Positions 1 through 13,622 of a stretch of 64,000 bases of DNA are shown here, one piece after another. The number at the start of each line of letters is the position of its first letter. The first letter of the stretch is position 1. The translations under genes and the position numbers were made by a program. Source of the stretch: Xanthoparmelia taractica (lineage: Eukaryota; Ascomycota; Lecanoromycetes; Lecanorales; Parmeliaceae); assembly GCA_033085395.1 (NCBI GenBank), contig MU853201.1, positions 1 through 64,000 on the forward strand. The letters are read 5' to 3'. A model generated the notes under the pieces. The model was given only the letters and a program-made list of their open reading frames with translations. It searched no databases and had not been told where the DNA came from.

Positions 1-460
1 TATCCCATACCTTTCGGTATGGTATTCGAAAAACTGGTCCCATACCATCAAATATACCACACCTTTCCGACCCGTAGTTTAATTTAAAGTTAGATAAAGA
101 TAATAACATAGTATTTTAAAATTTTAACTATATAGTAAATAATATTATTACAAATTCGAATTCGAATATTTAATAATAAGATTTCTTTTACTTTATATTA
201 CGAAATTTATAGAGATTTTTTTAAGTATTTTTAAAAAATTATTTTAAACTCTAGACTTTTTAAGATAAGTAATTATTTATTAACGATTAATACTTAAACT
301 TATAAATTTAAAATTTAAATATATAATATTAGCGAAGAAAATTAATATAGAGTTACTTAAATAAATAAGTAATATAAACTTTAACTAGATACTTATCGCG
401 AAGTATATTTACCATATAAGTAATATATTATCTATTAATACAAAGACTAAGATAAAGTAT
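1..460. repeat. AT-rich decayed repeat, left edge
   Basis: This stretch is extremely AT-rich, dense in stop codons in all frames, and ends abruptly at about 460 where GC-rich coding DNA begins. The composition matches the decayed transposon block at 53,600-61,660 and is what RIP leaves behind. Positions 1-60 are less AT-rich and contain short palindromic pieces (ccatacc/ggtatgg). I cannot assign a transposon family and see no gene. Confidence 0.55.
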
Positions 461-567
461 TCAGACGGGCGCGTATCCGATATAGGCTAGACTAAGGGCT
501 AGGGCAAGGGCAAGGGCAAGGTGCGTGCCCGACAACAACTTGCTCTTCACACTCCTCACCCTCAACC

Positions 568-1509
568 ATGCCGCCAAAACCAAAACCCCAACCAACGCAC
601 TTCCTGCTCCTCCCCCTCGCAACATCCGCCTCGCGCCCGCAGCTCCAATCCTCGATCTCACGCTTCGCCGCCGAGGTAACGACTCCAAATAACAATGAAT
701 CCGGCGAAGCGGCCCTCGTCCTCCCCGCCAAAGCTATCCGTCCCGTCGGATCCATCCACTTGACCATTGGCGTCATGAGCCTGCCCACGCCTGAGCGTGT
801 AGACGAAGCATGCAAGTTTTTAAAGAGCTTGGATATATACGACATGCTCCGCTCTGCTTCCAATCCTCCACTGGTCGGACTTGTCAGCAACAACAATACC
901 AACAACATAACGGACTCCGCGCCTCCTCCCTCAGCAGCCATTATCCCGCCAGAACCCACGGAGACGCCAATCGTCAACGATGCTCCACCCCCACCCCTCC
1001 TAACAACCCTCACCGGCCTCCACAGTCTCCGCCCCCCAACCCACACCTCCTCCCTCCACGCCATCCCCCAACCCCCCTCTTCCTCCTCCTCCTCCTCTTC
1101 CTCATCATCCCCATATCCACTCTACCCCTTCGCCACAGCCCTCCACGCAGCCCTCACAGCCGCCAACTTCCTCATCCCCAAACCATCTAACCAATCCAGA
1201 ACGCTGACCCTCCACGCCACCCTCGTCAACACAATCTACGCGCGCCCCTCCCATCATGCGCTCAGGGAAAGTGGGAAGAATAGATGGGGAAAGGGGAGTA
1301 TGAGGTTTGATGCTCGGGAGTTGTTGGAGAGGTGGGGAGGGGAGGTGTGGGCGAGGGATGTGAGGGTGGAGAAGGTGGCGATTTGTGAGATGGGGGCGAG
1401 GGAGGTGAGGGTTGGGGTGGGTGAGGGTGAGGGGGAAGGGGAAGGGGAAGGGAAGGGGGAGGTGGTGGATGCGGTGTATAGGGAGGTTGCGAGCGTGGAG
1501 CTGCCTTGA
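568..1509 (+). CDS. 2H phosphoesterase-like protein (AKAP7/ASCC1 type)
   Basis: Single-exon gene of 313 codons starting at ATG 568. Two HxT motifs typical of the 2H phosphoesterase fold are visible: HLT at residues 64-66 (in SIHLTIGVMSL) and HAT at residues 216-218 (in LTLHATLVNTIY). Their spacing and the flanking hydrophobic strands fit the AKAP7 NLS / ASCC1-like family, which binds or hydrolyses RNA 2',5'- or cyclic phosphate linkages; the real substrate of this protein is unknown. Between the motifs is a low-complexity Pro/Ser-rich insertion (about residues 105-185). The C-terminus has a Gly-Glu run encoded by a gggtgaggg/ggggaa microsatellite. The gene lies directly beside the AT-rich block at the left edge. 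Family assignment is good, function is inferred. Confidence 0.75.
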   Translation: MPPKPKPQPTHFLLLPLATSASRPQLQSSISRFAAEVTTPNNNESGEAALVLPAKAIRPVGSIHLTIGVMSLPTPERVDEACKFLKSLDIYDMLRSASNPPLVGLVSNNNTNNITDSAPPPSAAIIPPEPTETPIVNDAPPPPLLTTLTGLHSLRPPTHTSSLHAIPQPPSSSSSSSSSSSPYPLYPFATALHAALTAANFLIPKPSNQSRTLTLHATLVNTIYARPSHHALRESGKNRWGKGSMRFDARELLERWGGEVWARDVRVEKVAICEMGAREVRVGVGEGEGEGEGEGKGEVVDAVYREVASVELP

Positions 1510-2089
1510 TACATTTTTAGGGGGGGGGGAAACAGGGGCGAATGGGGGGGTAAGAGGGAATCAGCAGGAAAATCGGCAAAGGCTCTTGGTCTGGGAGATA
1601 TGTATCTGGCAGGGTTGGAGAAGACGCTGAGTTTATTAGAAGGAAGTGACGCGAGGGGCCTGTACCCATTTCCTGCCTCATGCCTCAGAAGAGGACCGGG
1701 AAGGGCGGGGCAGAAGGGCAGTCGTCCCGGTCACTGATGCCCAGAGAAACCTACTGTGTTGTTCTTGGGCAAGCATTGCGCGAGAATTTTAGAAGGGGTG
1801 TGGCCAGGGATCTTGTATGAATACATTGTTGAGTGTCCCAACTATACGGCTAGGTAAGTGTACGATCACAGTGTAAGAAAGATACCTACATTCGAGAGTA
1901 CTCTCTTTGATAATGTAATCAATCAAGACTTTATCGCTAACAATCTGGATATAATTATGTACCACGCTCATTGAATGCATTGCCGAGGCGTAAAAAATAC
2001 GAAAAAGATTGATCTTCAAACAGGGCAGGGGAATATTAATGCACGCTGGAGGAGCCACGCCAATCAATCAACCATCGCATCGTTCTAAC
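1510..2089. other. intergenic, convergent 3' ends
   Basis: Lies between the 2H phosphoesterase gene (plus) and the 3' end of VPS13 (minus). It should hold the two 3' UTRs and terminators. No convincing reading frame or RNA gene was seen. Confidence 0.5.
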
Positions 2090-5000
2090 TCATCCCTTGG
2101 CATTATACTTGTCATTGAACGCATTCACCGCGATGCCAATCTGCTTGTACAACCAATTCCGACTGCTCTCTTCCGACACGGGAATAAACGGTCCATTCGT
2201 CCCTCCCTTGAGCGTGATGTTCATGCCCGTCCTCTCCTTACTGATGGTTTGAATGTCGTTCAACTTGATGTCCCACTCGCTCTTGAGATTCTTCGTTTTG
2301 ACCAGTATGATGCGGTTGTAGGTAAGCATGACGAGCATATCTTTGCCCGGGAGTTCCAAATGTGCAATGTAGTCCTCGTGGAAATATTTGCCGTCATCGA
2401 GAGTCTTGAGCCAGAATTGGCCTAGTGCTTCGCGCTGGGCGTACGGACGCACGATACCATCCATGCCGATGAAGCGGGTAAGACGGACACGGTCGAGGCC
2501 TTCCTGATCAAAGACAGTGGTGGTGTTGCGGACACCTTCAGCCATATCTGTCATTCATCAGCATTGGCCTTAACAGACAAAGAGGGGGGGGGTTGGGAAG
2601 CAATTACTTGAAGCAAGATCGAAAGCCCCAATAGCTGGCTTAGTCGCCAGACCCAAGAAACCCTTTCCAACGCCTTTGACAAACCCCTGTAGGCCTTCTT
2701 TCTCAGCACCTTGCAACGGGTGCCGTGCAAGACCACCGATGCCACTAGCCAGGCTGCTTGCGAAAGCGTTTCCTCCAGACGTGACACCATAAAGTGCATG
2801 TTTTGGTCGGTTCCTCGACTTCGACATACGGCGCTGGTCTTGATACTCTTTGTCAAGTGTGGCAGCAGCCAAACCCTTTGACATGCTGCCGGTAAATTTG
2901 GCCATACTATCGGAGAATCCAAAGACAGACTTCTTGACAAAGCTTGATGCGCCCTTTGCTATGCCAATGCCTAGCTCTTGCGGCCTGTCAGTCATGACCA
3001 AGCCTTGATATGGCTCGTAGAAGATGTCGGCAACTCCAGAGCTGACGTTGTTGAAGAGTCCAACGGGATTGCCCAAGAAGTCCGCAGATCCAAGGATAAT
3101 GTGCATCTGTCGGATGCATTCTTGAGTGTAGTGGCTCTGCACGTTCGTTATCAGATTTGGAACAGAGATACGGGCATTCTCCAACATGAGAGCATTGAAT
3201 CTCAATGGCGCATCGTTGACGTTACCGACGGACATTGTCATGATATTGACGAAAAACATCAACGGATTTGATGATGATTGCGTGTCTTCGGCATTGATGC
3301 GCTCTGTCCGAACGAAGGATAAGTCTAGCTGCATGGGCTGTAGATGTAAAAACTCAAAGTAGATATCTTGGCCTTGCTCTTCTTGCTGCGGTTCAGGTAT
3401 GTCCAAGTTCTCGTCGCAGAGCTTACCTTCAACCTCTTCGGACCATGAAGCACCAGGAACTTTCGCGAAGTCCAGCATTGTAAATATGAAATCCTCGTCC
3501 AATTCGATGGTCATTTGTTGTAGAAGGAGGGTGAAGTACTTTATATAAAGGACACCATATGAGTCATCCTTGACGCGAGTGACCATAGCGTGGAAGATTG
3601 GGTGTGCCTCCATCTCTTTGCCGGTCTTTGGTACTACGCTGGGGTATAGCAACATAGGGAAAATGCCCCCATAGAGCTGGTTGTCAATCTGGATCCATTT
3701 CGTAGTCCAGTTCAACGTTTGGTACAGCTTCGAATCGCCATACTTGATCTCAATTTCGCGGAACGTCATGTAAAGCAGCTCTTTCATTTTGGTGTTGATC
3801 AGTGAAATGCCGATACCAGCAAGACGGAGCTGAGCTTTGAACGAAACCTCAGATTCCATTTCTTTGACCTCAAAGCCGGTATTTACGCTGCTGTGTGACT
3901 CCTGGGCCTTCGTCGACTTCTGCTTGTATAAGCTCTTCGATGGTTTGTAGTTAGAGAGGACTAATGTCTGCGTTGGACCGTCTGCCGCGATATTGAGGTC
4001 AATTATCCTGGTAGGCTTGCCTTGCGCCCCAGGGATCTTCAGAGGAACGAGGTTGCCAATTTCAGCAAGCTTGACGCGTCTCTCTTTGCCATTGCAAGTG
4101 ATGACTAGCTCAGAGTTCTTAGCTGCAGGATAGTCCCAGGCGTACGGCATGATGCTCTTTGGCGGAAGCCGGTAGCGTATTGGCTTCCACCCTGAACCTC
4201 GGTCTTCCTCATCTTCCTCAATGTGAGGATTTGCTTGGTAGAACATGAACTCCATGTCACTTTCATTGCGCATGGAGAAAGGCCAGTGTTTGGTTTCGAT
4301 GCTTATATGGAGGAAGATCGTGGCTGCTTCCATGATCACCTCTACGCGGATGAGCTGTTGGCGCTGCCCTGCTTTTGCAAGCTTCACATGAACGGTTCCA
4401 AGGTTTGCTATGTTGAAAGGCGAAGACCATTGATTGTTTACTCCTGGAAAGCATATGCATAGCTGCTTTTCGGGCGCCTGTCGCAAAAAGTGGAGTGGCA
4501 GTCGCTCGCCGGGCTTCATTTTCATAACATTGGTAGACCCGGAACCAGGTTCGCGGATATGGATATCTTCCTTCAATTTATTGTTCAACACAAAACGAGG
4601 AGCCACAGTGACAACTTTGGTCAGATTATACTTGCCCTCGCCTTCTGCTACTGAGATACCAACATGCAGCTCAGATTTGCCGTTTGAAGATGGCAGGACA
4701 GCATCAAAAGCACTCCCGATAGCGTCGAAGCTTTGCGGCTTGCTCCAAGTAGACTCCCCAACCTTGATACTTGCACGGTTCTTGCGGTCTTCGCTAGGAT
4801 AAGAGAACATATAAGGAAGAGCTTTACGAGTCCCTCGGTCCGAATCCATACGCATGCCTAGACCAGCCGCTGACTTGGCTGATGAGAACATTGTCTTACT
4901 TTGGATGCTGATGTCGAGTCCTGTCTTGTTGAGGACTAAGTACGGGCTGTACACTGAGACCTTGAATGCACCGCCGCTATCAGGCATGTTGAAGTAGTGG

Positions 5001-8000
5001 AGCTTAAGGTTGAGCTGTATGCCTTGGGAATCTTTCACAGCTAGAGTCTTCTCACGGCGAAAGTCTTCCTGCTGGTTGGAATTGATTACAGCAAATTCGC
5101 TTTGTTTGAAGACAGTGTCCTGCATGTCAACACTAAGTAAAAGCAGATGGGACAGTTCGACCACGTGCACTGGGCTGACTCCTCCTTTCCTGAGGAAATT
5201 TGTCCAGTCTTTCTTCGTGTTCCTATCATAAATGCGGTATTTGAAGTCGTACGGTAGCAGATTTTGAAGCTCAATTGGCGCATGAAGCTTTATTCTCATG
5301 TAAGGGTAGACGCTGGTCATGGGATCTTTCTTGTTGTAGGACGCATTCATCTGGAAATAAAACGGTGGTGATTGCTCGTTGCTCTCACCTTTACATGTGA
5401 TGGTTCTGGTAGGCCGCTTGAGTAAATCTTTCCAAAACAGCCGTTCATCTGACCAAGAATAGCCAAAACCCTGGTCAGGTCGGACGACTAACGAATGCAT
5501 GAAGGCAGCACCAATAGGAGCGGGTCGAGCATCACCAGGAGCAATCTTCTCAATTTTGAGTAGATGTCCCTCTTCAGGGCTGAAGACGCCAATTTCCACC
5601 GGTATTTGGGTGTTGTTCTCGACAACCAAAGGGGACCGAAAAGTGATGTATTTGACGTTGTCACTGCTAAGTTTGACCTCGACTAGTAGTCGATGCAGCA
5701 CCTTGTCTTTCCGTGGCTTGAGATTATAAAGTGTTTCACCCTCGCGGTTCACGGCGATGCGCTCAACGCTATCAAAGCCGCTTCCTTCAAGCTTTATTCC
5801 CACGATGCCGGTGTTGCCTTCTGGTGATAGATTTTCACGCATCGACGTTGGATCTTCGAACCGCCATCCTGACTCCTCGCCATCACTGAGCTTAGCAGCG
5901 GATCCCTGATCTTCTTCGTGCGTAGCTGCCCAGACACTGAGGTCGAACCCCGTATAGTTGCGAATCTTGTACGGAGTATCTGATGTCCGAGGCTTCGAGA
6001 GGACATCCTCGTCCGTAGACAAGAATTGGGCAGACTTGGAGGCAAGCGCAATGGTTGCGGAGGTCACAGTCAGCTCCATCGTCTTATGAGAGTAAACTTC
6101 GACTGAAAGACATTCGGGGTTGGTTTCCTTTGACATATGGAAGCCGAGATTCCAAGGCTCAATCAACGGTTCCCAGGCAGACTTGGAGAAGTTGTAAACA
6201 TTTATATATGTGTCGAAGCTGGTATCCCCTGTCATTGCACTGGACCAATCGCGCACATCTACGTTAAATTTCTTTACGCTCCAGTCGAGGAGAGGCAATT
6301 CATGGAGATCTCCAATAAGGATGACTCGAATCCCATCAATCGTTGCGGTCATCTCTTCGCGTTTCATCACTATCGAGCTCTGCGGTGGTTTTGCGGATTT
6401 CTCTGGGTTTTTCTTGTTCGCGACTGACTTGGATGTCCTTTTCGCCACGGTGGAAGTTGCCTTTTCAGCAACTGATTTGCGCTTTGTTGATGCTGCTGTG
6501 GTCCGAGTGATCTCCTTGATCTTGGCTGGTTCCGTGTCTTCTTCGACTTTATCAGCGCCACTTATGTTGTTGGCCATTTCGGATGCCTTGTTAACAATTT
6601 GCAGGGCAAGCAAAATATCGCGAAGAGAAAGTCGCAACACGAGAGGCTCAAGCTCCACGGAGATGCTCGTCAATGAGGAGTTCTTGCCTTGCGAGCGACT
6701 GTCCATCGACATGGTGAGCGAGAAGTCATCGAGGATCCGTAGACGGGTAGTTTCAAATTTATCCATACGGCACAGGAACATGCCGACTTTAGTGATCTGG
6801 AGGGTAGAAGCATTCTGTTGCGAGACGAGGACTTGCTTTGTTCCCAGCACAATCGCTTCAGAATTGGAGATTGTAGGATTCGCAATCAAGATGACCTGCG
6901 CGTCCACAACGTTGACGCGGAAAGACATGCCCATGGAGGTTTTTGCAGTGGGATCAGATTTTGGTTTCTCCTCCGAAGCCCTCATTTCACCGTCGACAGG
7001 CGTACTTACACCACTATCGGTATCATTGGCCGACAGGGCTTGTTGTGAGATGTCCTGTATCTCCAGCTTGTCTTCGGATGGAAAGGCACTGTTGGCGAAA
7101 GCTTGCACAGCCAAAAGATAGTCTATTGCCATGATGACTCGTGGACTATCAATAGTGAGCATGGCAATCATGTGTTTCTCGGTGCCGCCAGATATTGTTA
7201 CACTGGCCATGAATTGCTGCTTCACGTCATCGTTGATAAGGGACATGATCTTACGGAATTTGTTGGTCTCGTGCTTTCTGCTGTCTGTGATGGTAAATGA
7301 GTTGATCAGAAGCTCTGACTCCAGCGAATCATCCGTCTTCATGCGTAACTTGACTTTGGTGTCATTCAAGGCAAATTTAGTCAGACTTGCAGCTTCGATA
7401 TCTCCAACTGGCTCGCCTTCCCTCGCCAAAATGAGCTCCAGAGCAACCGTTGGTGCGTCAAACACGAAATCGAGCTTCGTCCAATTGCCGGGGCTCGCAT
7501 CGAGCTCTGGCTCTTGGTGGGTAGGCGATGAAGGCTTCTTTTCTTGACCGGCAACATTTTCAGTCACCTGCTTCACCGGCTCCACAGTTGATTTGGAAAG
7601 CTCTTCCATGACTTCCTCTTCGTTTTGCTCGGGATCTGCAGCGAACGCAGCCGGTACAGTCTGCGAGAGCTCCATAAGAAACTTCAGCTCTGTTTGCGCA
7701 ACACGCAGATTGATAGGAGACATTTTGCCTTCTACTTCCATATCTGGGCGCTTTGATCCTTCTTGGTGCTCCGCTGAGGTCAGCTTGAAGTCAAGGTCTA
7801 CTTTGTCTATCATTTCCAGTTCCTCGGATTGCTCGTTGTCATAGTGAAATTGGGAGGTCAGGCGCACGTTCCTGATGCCGGCAGATATCGTGTTCCCCTC
7901 AATCGTTCTGTCAAGTGTCACGAACTCGTTGCTGGCATAGATTTCTCCAAGGTAGGCTGTGAGGAGATCGCGAGCCTTGTCCGCTTGCATAACGCGAGGG

Positions 8001-11000
8001 AAAACGAGAATCGGGGTCTTTATCAAAACGTCGAAATGTATCTTGCTTGTGCTCTCCTGCATTTGACTTGCCCGATTGGCTGCGGCCTCTCTCGCGGCAT
8101 TGAAGATTGCTTGCATTTTACCAAATTTGACGAGAAAGTTGATGATCTTGCGGAAAGGTTCTTCAAGGAAGTTAACTTTGATCGAACCAGATCTGAGATA
8201 GACCTTAGTATCGTAGCCTGGATAATCTTCGTTCTTGTTATCGAAAGTCTGATACTTGAAGTCGGCGAGCTCATTGCCCTCGATTGCCACTAGTTGACGT
8301 AGAGGGGAGTTTTCTGAAGCCCCCTGGTTGATGTCATCCACTAACGACAGGTTTCCTAATCGGGCTCCGACACGCATCGAGCCGCCAGTCAAGAAAAGGC
8401 CGACGTTGGCGGTGTGCAAAGTCAGCGTTGCCAGGCGTATTCCATCGTTGTTCAGAATGAGGGCAACACTTTCTAAATCAATCTTGATGCGAATCTTGTC
8501 TGAGCCAGGGGGTTGCTCTGTTGCAGGGTCATGAGCCTTCTTAGACGAATCTTCCGTGTCACCGATGACCTTTTGCGACTGCGTTGACTCATCGGGATCA
8601 GCAAATGTGGTAAGAACAAAATCCAGCAACGTTAGCAGCGTTTTCCGAGTTACCACCAAGTTTAACGTTGAGATCGATACATCCAAGTTCGTGGCGATGC
8701 TCTCATACGTGGAGTCAAACTCTGGGGAGTCATTGTTGACCTTGACGAACTTGACATTGAATAGATCTTTTCCCTCTTCTGCACCGAAACCTTGACTCGA
8801 GATGATGTTTTTGAACTCAGGGCTAGGATCCTCATCAATGTAGTCTTCCATATTTAGCGACTTCAAGAGTACTTCTGCAACCATGTCATAAGGCCTAAGG
8901 TAGAATTGGAGTTGGAAACTTTCCGCGACAAGCTCCACAAGTAGCTCATCGGGCTTTCGATCTTCTGGATCCGATTTGTACAAGGATCCCTGTAGCTTAT
9001 CTACAGTGAACTTGAACTCGAAGTTTCGCTGGTGGAGGTTGATCTCTTCGTCCTTGGCTTGCTTTGAAACATGTGTAGATTTCCTGTCGCTCTCATCGTC
9101 CGATCCATCCTCAACGTCTAGATCGTGTTGGTCTGCTGAGAATGATTTCGATCGCTCTCGACCCATGACAGCCTCGGCTCTAGACTTATTCTTGGAGGAG
9201 CTTTTATTGTCTGTAGGTGCCTTCGTCCGACCATCCAACGATTCGTCAGTTTCGAATTTAGGAATTGCAATGTCTACCAGCTTCATCAGATTCTTGTACT
9301 TTCTGTCTGATATTGAGGCATGGAGGATTGGCAGGTGACCTGAGATCCTCGTCTTTGTCAAGTCTGCGGCTTTCGGAATGATTGATGTTTCGAGTGTGAA
9401 GTCCATGTTAATTCGATCAATGATGTGCATATTTTTGGGATCATCCTTGGCATTTAACTGGTCCTTGGTAGCTTGGATACCGGGTCCGATGAGTAGCTGC
9501 GTCGAGTCAAGCTTCAGCAGAAATTTATCGTACATCAGACCCTCCAGCCGCCGAAAGTCTTCGTCGCTGTACTGCTTCTTCTGTTTTGACTGGATGTCTT
9601 GCATGGTCTCCTTGTCCACCAGCTCGCTGTTGAGGCTGACATGTCCAGCGTCAAGGATCAAGCACAGAGTACTCTCTTCAGTGATACTCTCGGGAATGAT
9701 GATTAAAGGAGCCTGAATGTCGAGGTTTGCGTTGAGCGTCTTGTGTTCCTCAAGTGCAAACTCTAGGCCGGCCCTTGTCTGTTGCCTGATGCCCTCCACC
9801 GTTGCACCTGCGGTTTCCATCAATGCTCCAATGGATTCCATATGCCTCTCCGGTGGCTTAAAGAAGTTCGCCACTTCCACGATAAACCGGGGATTATAGA
9901 TGACTTCAATGCTTTTGAGGTTCATTGTGAGCGTAGAATCAGCGCTTTCATCCAGAGGATTCTGCTCAAATATCAGATGGAACAGCGCTTCCTCGGCTGC
10001 TTTTGCCTTGGCCTTTTGTAGGTCAGGTTGTGCATCCTCAGCAGCGACATCCTCAATTGAACCCTTGACGCTTCCAGCTGTGGGGTCCTTGAAGTTGACA
10101 ATTTGTGGAAACAAGCTTCCTTCCGTTGTCCCATCGTTGATGCGCAAGCCGCCGAGGCTCAGATCAGCCAAGAAAGAGTCTGGGCGCTGTAAGGCTTTGG
10201 CTTGGAAGTTATCGAACATTAAGCTTAGGATTTCGGTCGCCTTGCCATGCGGGTCTCGTTTGAGCGTGAAGCTACCTGTCTTAAGAGAGGACTCGACCTG
10301 CAATTTGATGCTTTCCCTTGGAAGATCTACACTTTCCGCGATTGCTTTCTTCTCGTCCCAATCTATTGCACTATATAGCTCTTTGCGTTGCTCCTCAGTC
10401 ATGGTTGAGTCGTCATCCTTGTGCTCGTCTGGCGGTTTCTTGCCCCAAGCCCATTGAGTCCAAGTCTGTTTTGGAGCAGGTTTCTTTACACCGGCATTCT
10501 CTTTGCGAAGCTCATTGCGAGCAAGGGAACGCCAGAAACGGAGGTCCTCGTAGCTGAGCTTCTTCTCTAGCTTGGCTAGCTCTTCCGTCTCGGCGGGAGT
10601 CATCTTCTCGTCCTTCTTTTTCTTCTTGAACAACGCAATGTAGCGTATGCGATCATCTCGCCGTTCCTTGATATAGTCCCAGGAACACCGTCGGTTCCGC
10701 TCTTGGATTTTGGAGTAGACGGCTTGAAATGCGAAACGGAGCCAAGCCTTGGGATCCTCCTTCGGAGTACTTTTGGGCTGGAGTTTCTTGTACTCTTGGT
10801 GGCGAATAAAATAGTGGAATAGATCAACCATCATCAAGGCATCTCGGTATTGATCGTCATCAAGCACGAAGCCCAGCTCATTGAACAGTAGCCGCGCCTT
10901 GACCTTTGGCTTATCCAGCTTGCCTGACTTGTCCAGCTCGACCGCAGCACGGCCTGTAACCGGCTTCAGCATGTGCTGGTGCTTGTCACTCTCGCTCGTG

Positions 11001-11749
11001 TGCTCTCGGAACTTTTCGATCATGGACTCATGGTTATCACCTTGTGCCTCAGCGCCCACTTGTTGACCGTTACCAGTGCCAAACAGGGTTGCATCTGTAT
11101 TCCAGTAGAAGGCCAATGCATTGAGGACAGCCAGTTTGTGCGTGGTGCTCGATGTAGACTGTACATAACTCGGCCTCCAGTTTGCGTCTGTGCTAACTGC
11201 GCTGAACTCTTGTAGTGTCAAACCCAATGCAAATGGATGGCCTGGTGCAGCAATGGAGTCCTCGTAACGAATGTGTATGTTCTTGATGCTGACCTGAAGG
11301 TTATCGACAATGGCTGTGGTGACACTCTCTGTGAAGCTTTGGCTCTTCTGTTGCTCCTCTTGACTCTGACCCTCAGTGTTCCTCGCCTTCAAGAGCTCAG
11401 CGTTCTCCAACTTCTCGAGCTTGACCGCGTTGGCCCTCTCTATCTCTTCCTCTTCATTGTATTCTGCGTCTTCTTTCGGGGCAGCGAGGAGGAAGACATC
11501 CTCGATGTTGATTCTGACTGGTTTGCCCCGCAGATTTGTCCATGGTATTGTCATGGTCAGCTGGCCCAGATGGCCTTCAACGACATTAACAGGTAGTTTG
11601 AGTTGATCCAGAGCTTCTCGCCGTAGCTCGAGATTTCGTAGCTTGACGTCGCCGTTCCATATCCCCACGTTGAGCTGTTTGGCATCGAAGTTTTTGACGT
11701 ACATGCCCAAGAACCTGTTCAGCAGGTTTGCAACCAGACCTTCGAGCAT
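2090..11749 (-). CDS. VPS13: VPS13 lipid-transfer protein
   Basis: Two exons, 11749-2608 and 2547-2090, joined over a 60-bp intron (2548-2607). The splice gives DLASNMAEGVRNTTTVFD, matching the conserved VPS13 C-terminal region, and a 3199-residue protein, the normal size. The N-terminus (MLEGLVANLLNRFLGMYVKN) is a classic chorein domain. A long lipid-channel repeat region follows, then a VAB/SHR-binding region (including RYRLPPKSIMPYAWDYP) and a C-terminal domain with a PH-like end. VPS13 is a bridge-like protein that moves glycerolipids between membranes at ER, mitochondria, endosome and vacuole contact sites. Unspliced reading would end the protein prematurely (CFPTPPLFVC) and lose about 150 C-terminal residues. 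Many long antisense frames across it are shadows. Confidence 0.96.
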
Positions 11750-12426
11750 AATGGCGACGATGCCTTTTACCCTGGCCGGGAATGAGCGGTGGAGGTTGTG
11801 TGCAGGCCTCGAGTAAACGCTGGAGGGAGGATGTTGGTTTCGAAATGTTTAACCGTTACTTTTCGGATTCATGGCGAAGCAAGGTGACAGTGATGCTCAC
11901 GATGCTTTGCTACCGGCTCGGCGAACCTTCTACAGTGATCAAGAAGGGGTTTTACAGGGTTGGAAAGAGTGGGTTCTCGCAAAGCAATGAGCTTGTACTG
12001 GAGATGCACGGTCCAGTCCCGCCTGCAGAATCTAGGCTAATCCCAAGCGCGTGTGTATGTTTACGCTACGTTTTCCTATACGGTTCCTATATTCACAGAT
12101 GGTTTTCCATATGATTTCATCTATTAATTTCAGGACACTCTGCGACTTGTATACCTTGATCTCCGCGCAGAGTTTGGTTCCGAACGCTTTTTATGACAGC
12201 AAATAGTCGTCGACCTTGTCACTGCACGAATGACGTATTGCTTACTTAAGCATTTCCTTGGCGCTGAGCTCTGGCGAGGTCGAGGAGCTGCTGCAGATCA
12301 GTCGTGACATCGGCCAACGCTCGCTTTGTCTACCACCTCCACCCTTTTGACGACCCATTGAGAACCATTATCAAGCTCAGTGAGCAATAGAAGTTGACAC
12401 GACCTAATCTGGGCTTAATTGGCATC
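11750..12426. promoter_or_regulatory. divergent promoter region
   Basis: This 677-bp region separates the start codons of VPS13 (minus) and the DUF3429 gene (plus) and must contain both promoters. A 110-codon frame at 11782-12114 has no family features and is not called. No clear TATA box was identified. Confidence 0.45.
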
Positions 12427-13622
12427 ATGCTGCGATCTGGGGGCGCTGCCTCCCTTTCCCGGGCGGCCCTGCGTTACGTATCGTCAACGAGCGCCCGCAC
12501 AACATCGAATCTTGCATACGCGTCTCATCTTCAGCAACAAACCCCTCGCTTGACCGGTGCGCAAGATCGAGCTGCGTTAGCATTGGTGCCCCACAAGCCT
12601 TTCAGCACATCTCTACAGCGATACTCCACCCATCCAGGTAATCCTTACGACAAGATCGACACGAAGCATGAGGAAGTGGTGGAACATGAGAAGATAAAAG
12701 CACATCCAGAAGAGGTGTCGGCGTTGTCGAGCGTTCATCAGGTCTTTCAAGAGAAGGGAGTGGAAGAGGAGGAGCAGGATGAGGATATGCTAGCTGGCGT
12801 GAAAGCTGATCTTGTGGGTTTCTTATGATCGGCAAGCTTGCGCAACACACTGACAGCCGGTGCTGTAGAAAACTATAAAAGATACCTTCGCTCTGGACGA
12901 GGTCCCTAAAGAAGCTTTCTACATTGGAATGGCAGGCGTGCTTCCCTACCTTGCTACCTCACTCTCGACCGTCTATCTCGCCTTTGACATCAATCATGCC
13001 ACTGAAACCGGCTCGGGCTTCCTGTTTTCTCCGCATGTTGCCGAGCAAATCCTACATGTCATCGAGCCGCTACAGGTTGGGTATGGCGCAGTAGTAAGCA
13101 CTCGGTGTGTCCACCAATATATCGCCTAGGCGCTGACGTACACAGATCCTATCTTTCTTAGGCGCTATCCATTGGGGATTGGAATGGGCTAAATATGGCG
13201 GTGTGCACGGCTACCCACGTTACGCTTACGGAGTCATTGCCCCGGCAGTCGCGTGGCCCACCATTCTGCTGCCCATTGAATACGCTTTAATCGGTCAATT
13301 CTGCGCATTCACCTTCTTGTACTTCGCCGACGCAAGGGCCGTGGTGAGAGGATGGGCGCCGCATTGGTACTCAACCTACCGCTTCGTGCTTACATTCGTT
13401 GTGGGCGCTAGCATCGTGGCTAGCTTGATTGGCAGAGGACAGATTTGGGACCAGATCAACAGGCTTCCGAGCCCAGCTGACAGGGTCAAGAAGCTCAGAG
13501 ATATGCAATACGAAGCCCTGGAGGCCGAAGAGAGGGAGAAGAGAGCAAGGATTGCTCAAGAGGAAGAAGAGGGAGAGGATGAGGTCGACGAGGAGGGTGG
13601 AGATGATGAAGAAGAGGAGTAG
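12427..13622 (+). CDS. DUF3429/TMEM69-like mitochondrial membrane protein
   Basis: Three exons: 12427-12813, 12869-13093 and 13146-13622, giving 362 residues. The start is the ATG at 12427; the frame further upstream opens only with TTG. The N-terminus is rich in Arg/Ser/Ala without acids (RSGGAASLSRAALRYVSS), a mitochondrial presequence. The middle and C-terminal parts (IGMAGVLPYLATSLSTVYLAF, GAIHWGLEWAKYGG, then several hydrophobic helices) match DUF3429, the family of human TMEM69 and fungal mitochondrial inner-membrane proteins. The tail is an acidic Glu/Asp run. Intron lengths are 55 and 52 bp. The molecular function of the family is not established; location in the mitochondrial inner membrane is inferred from the presequence and helices. 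Confidence 0.88.

Noticed and set aside
2978..11596. Many plus-strand frames of 60-300 codons across VPS13
   Set aside because: They are antisense shadows of a clear 3199-residue coding region; composition follows the VPS13 codon pattern and no family is matched.
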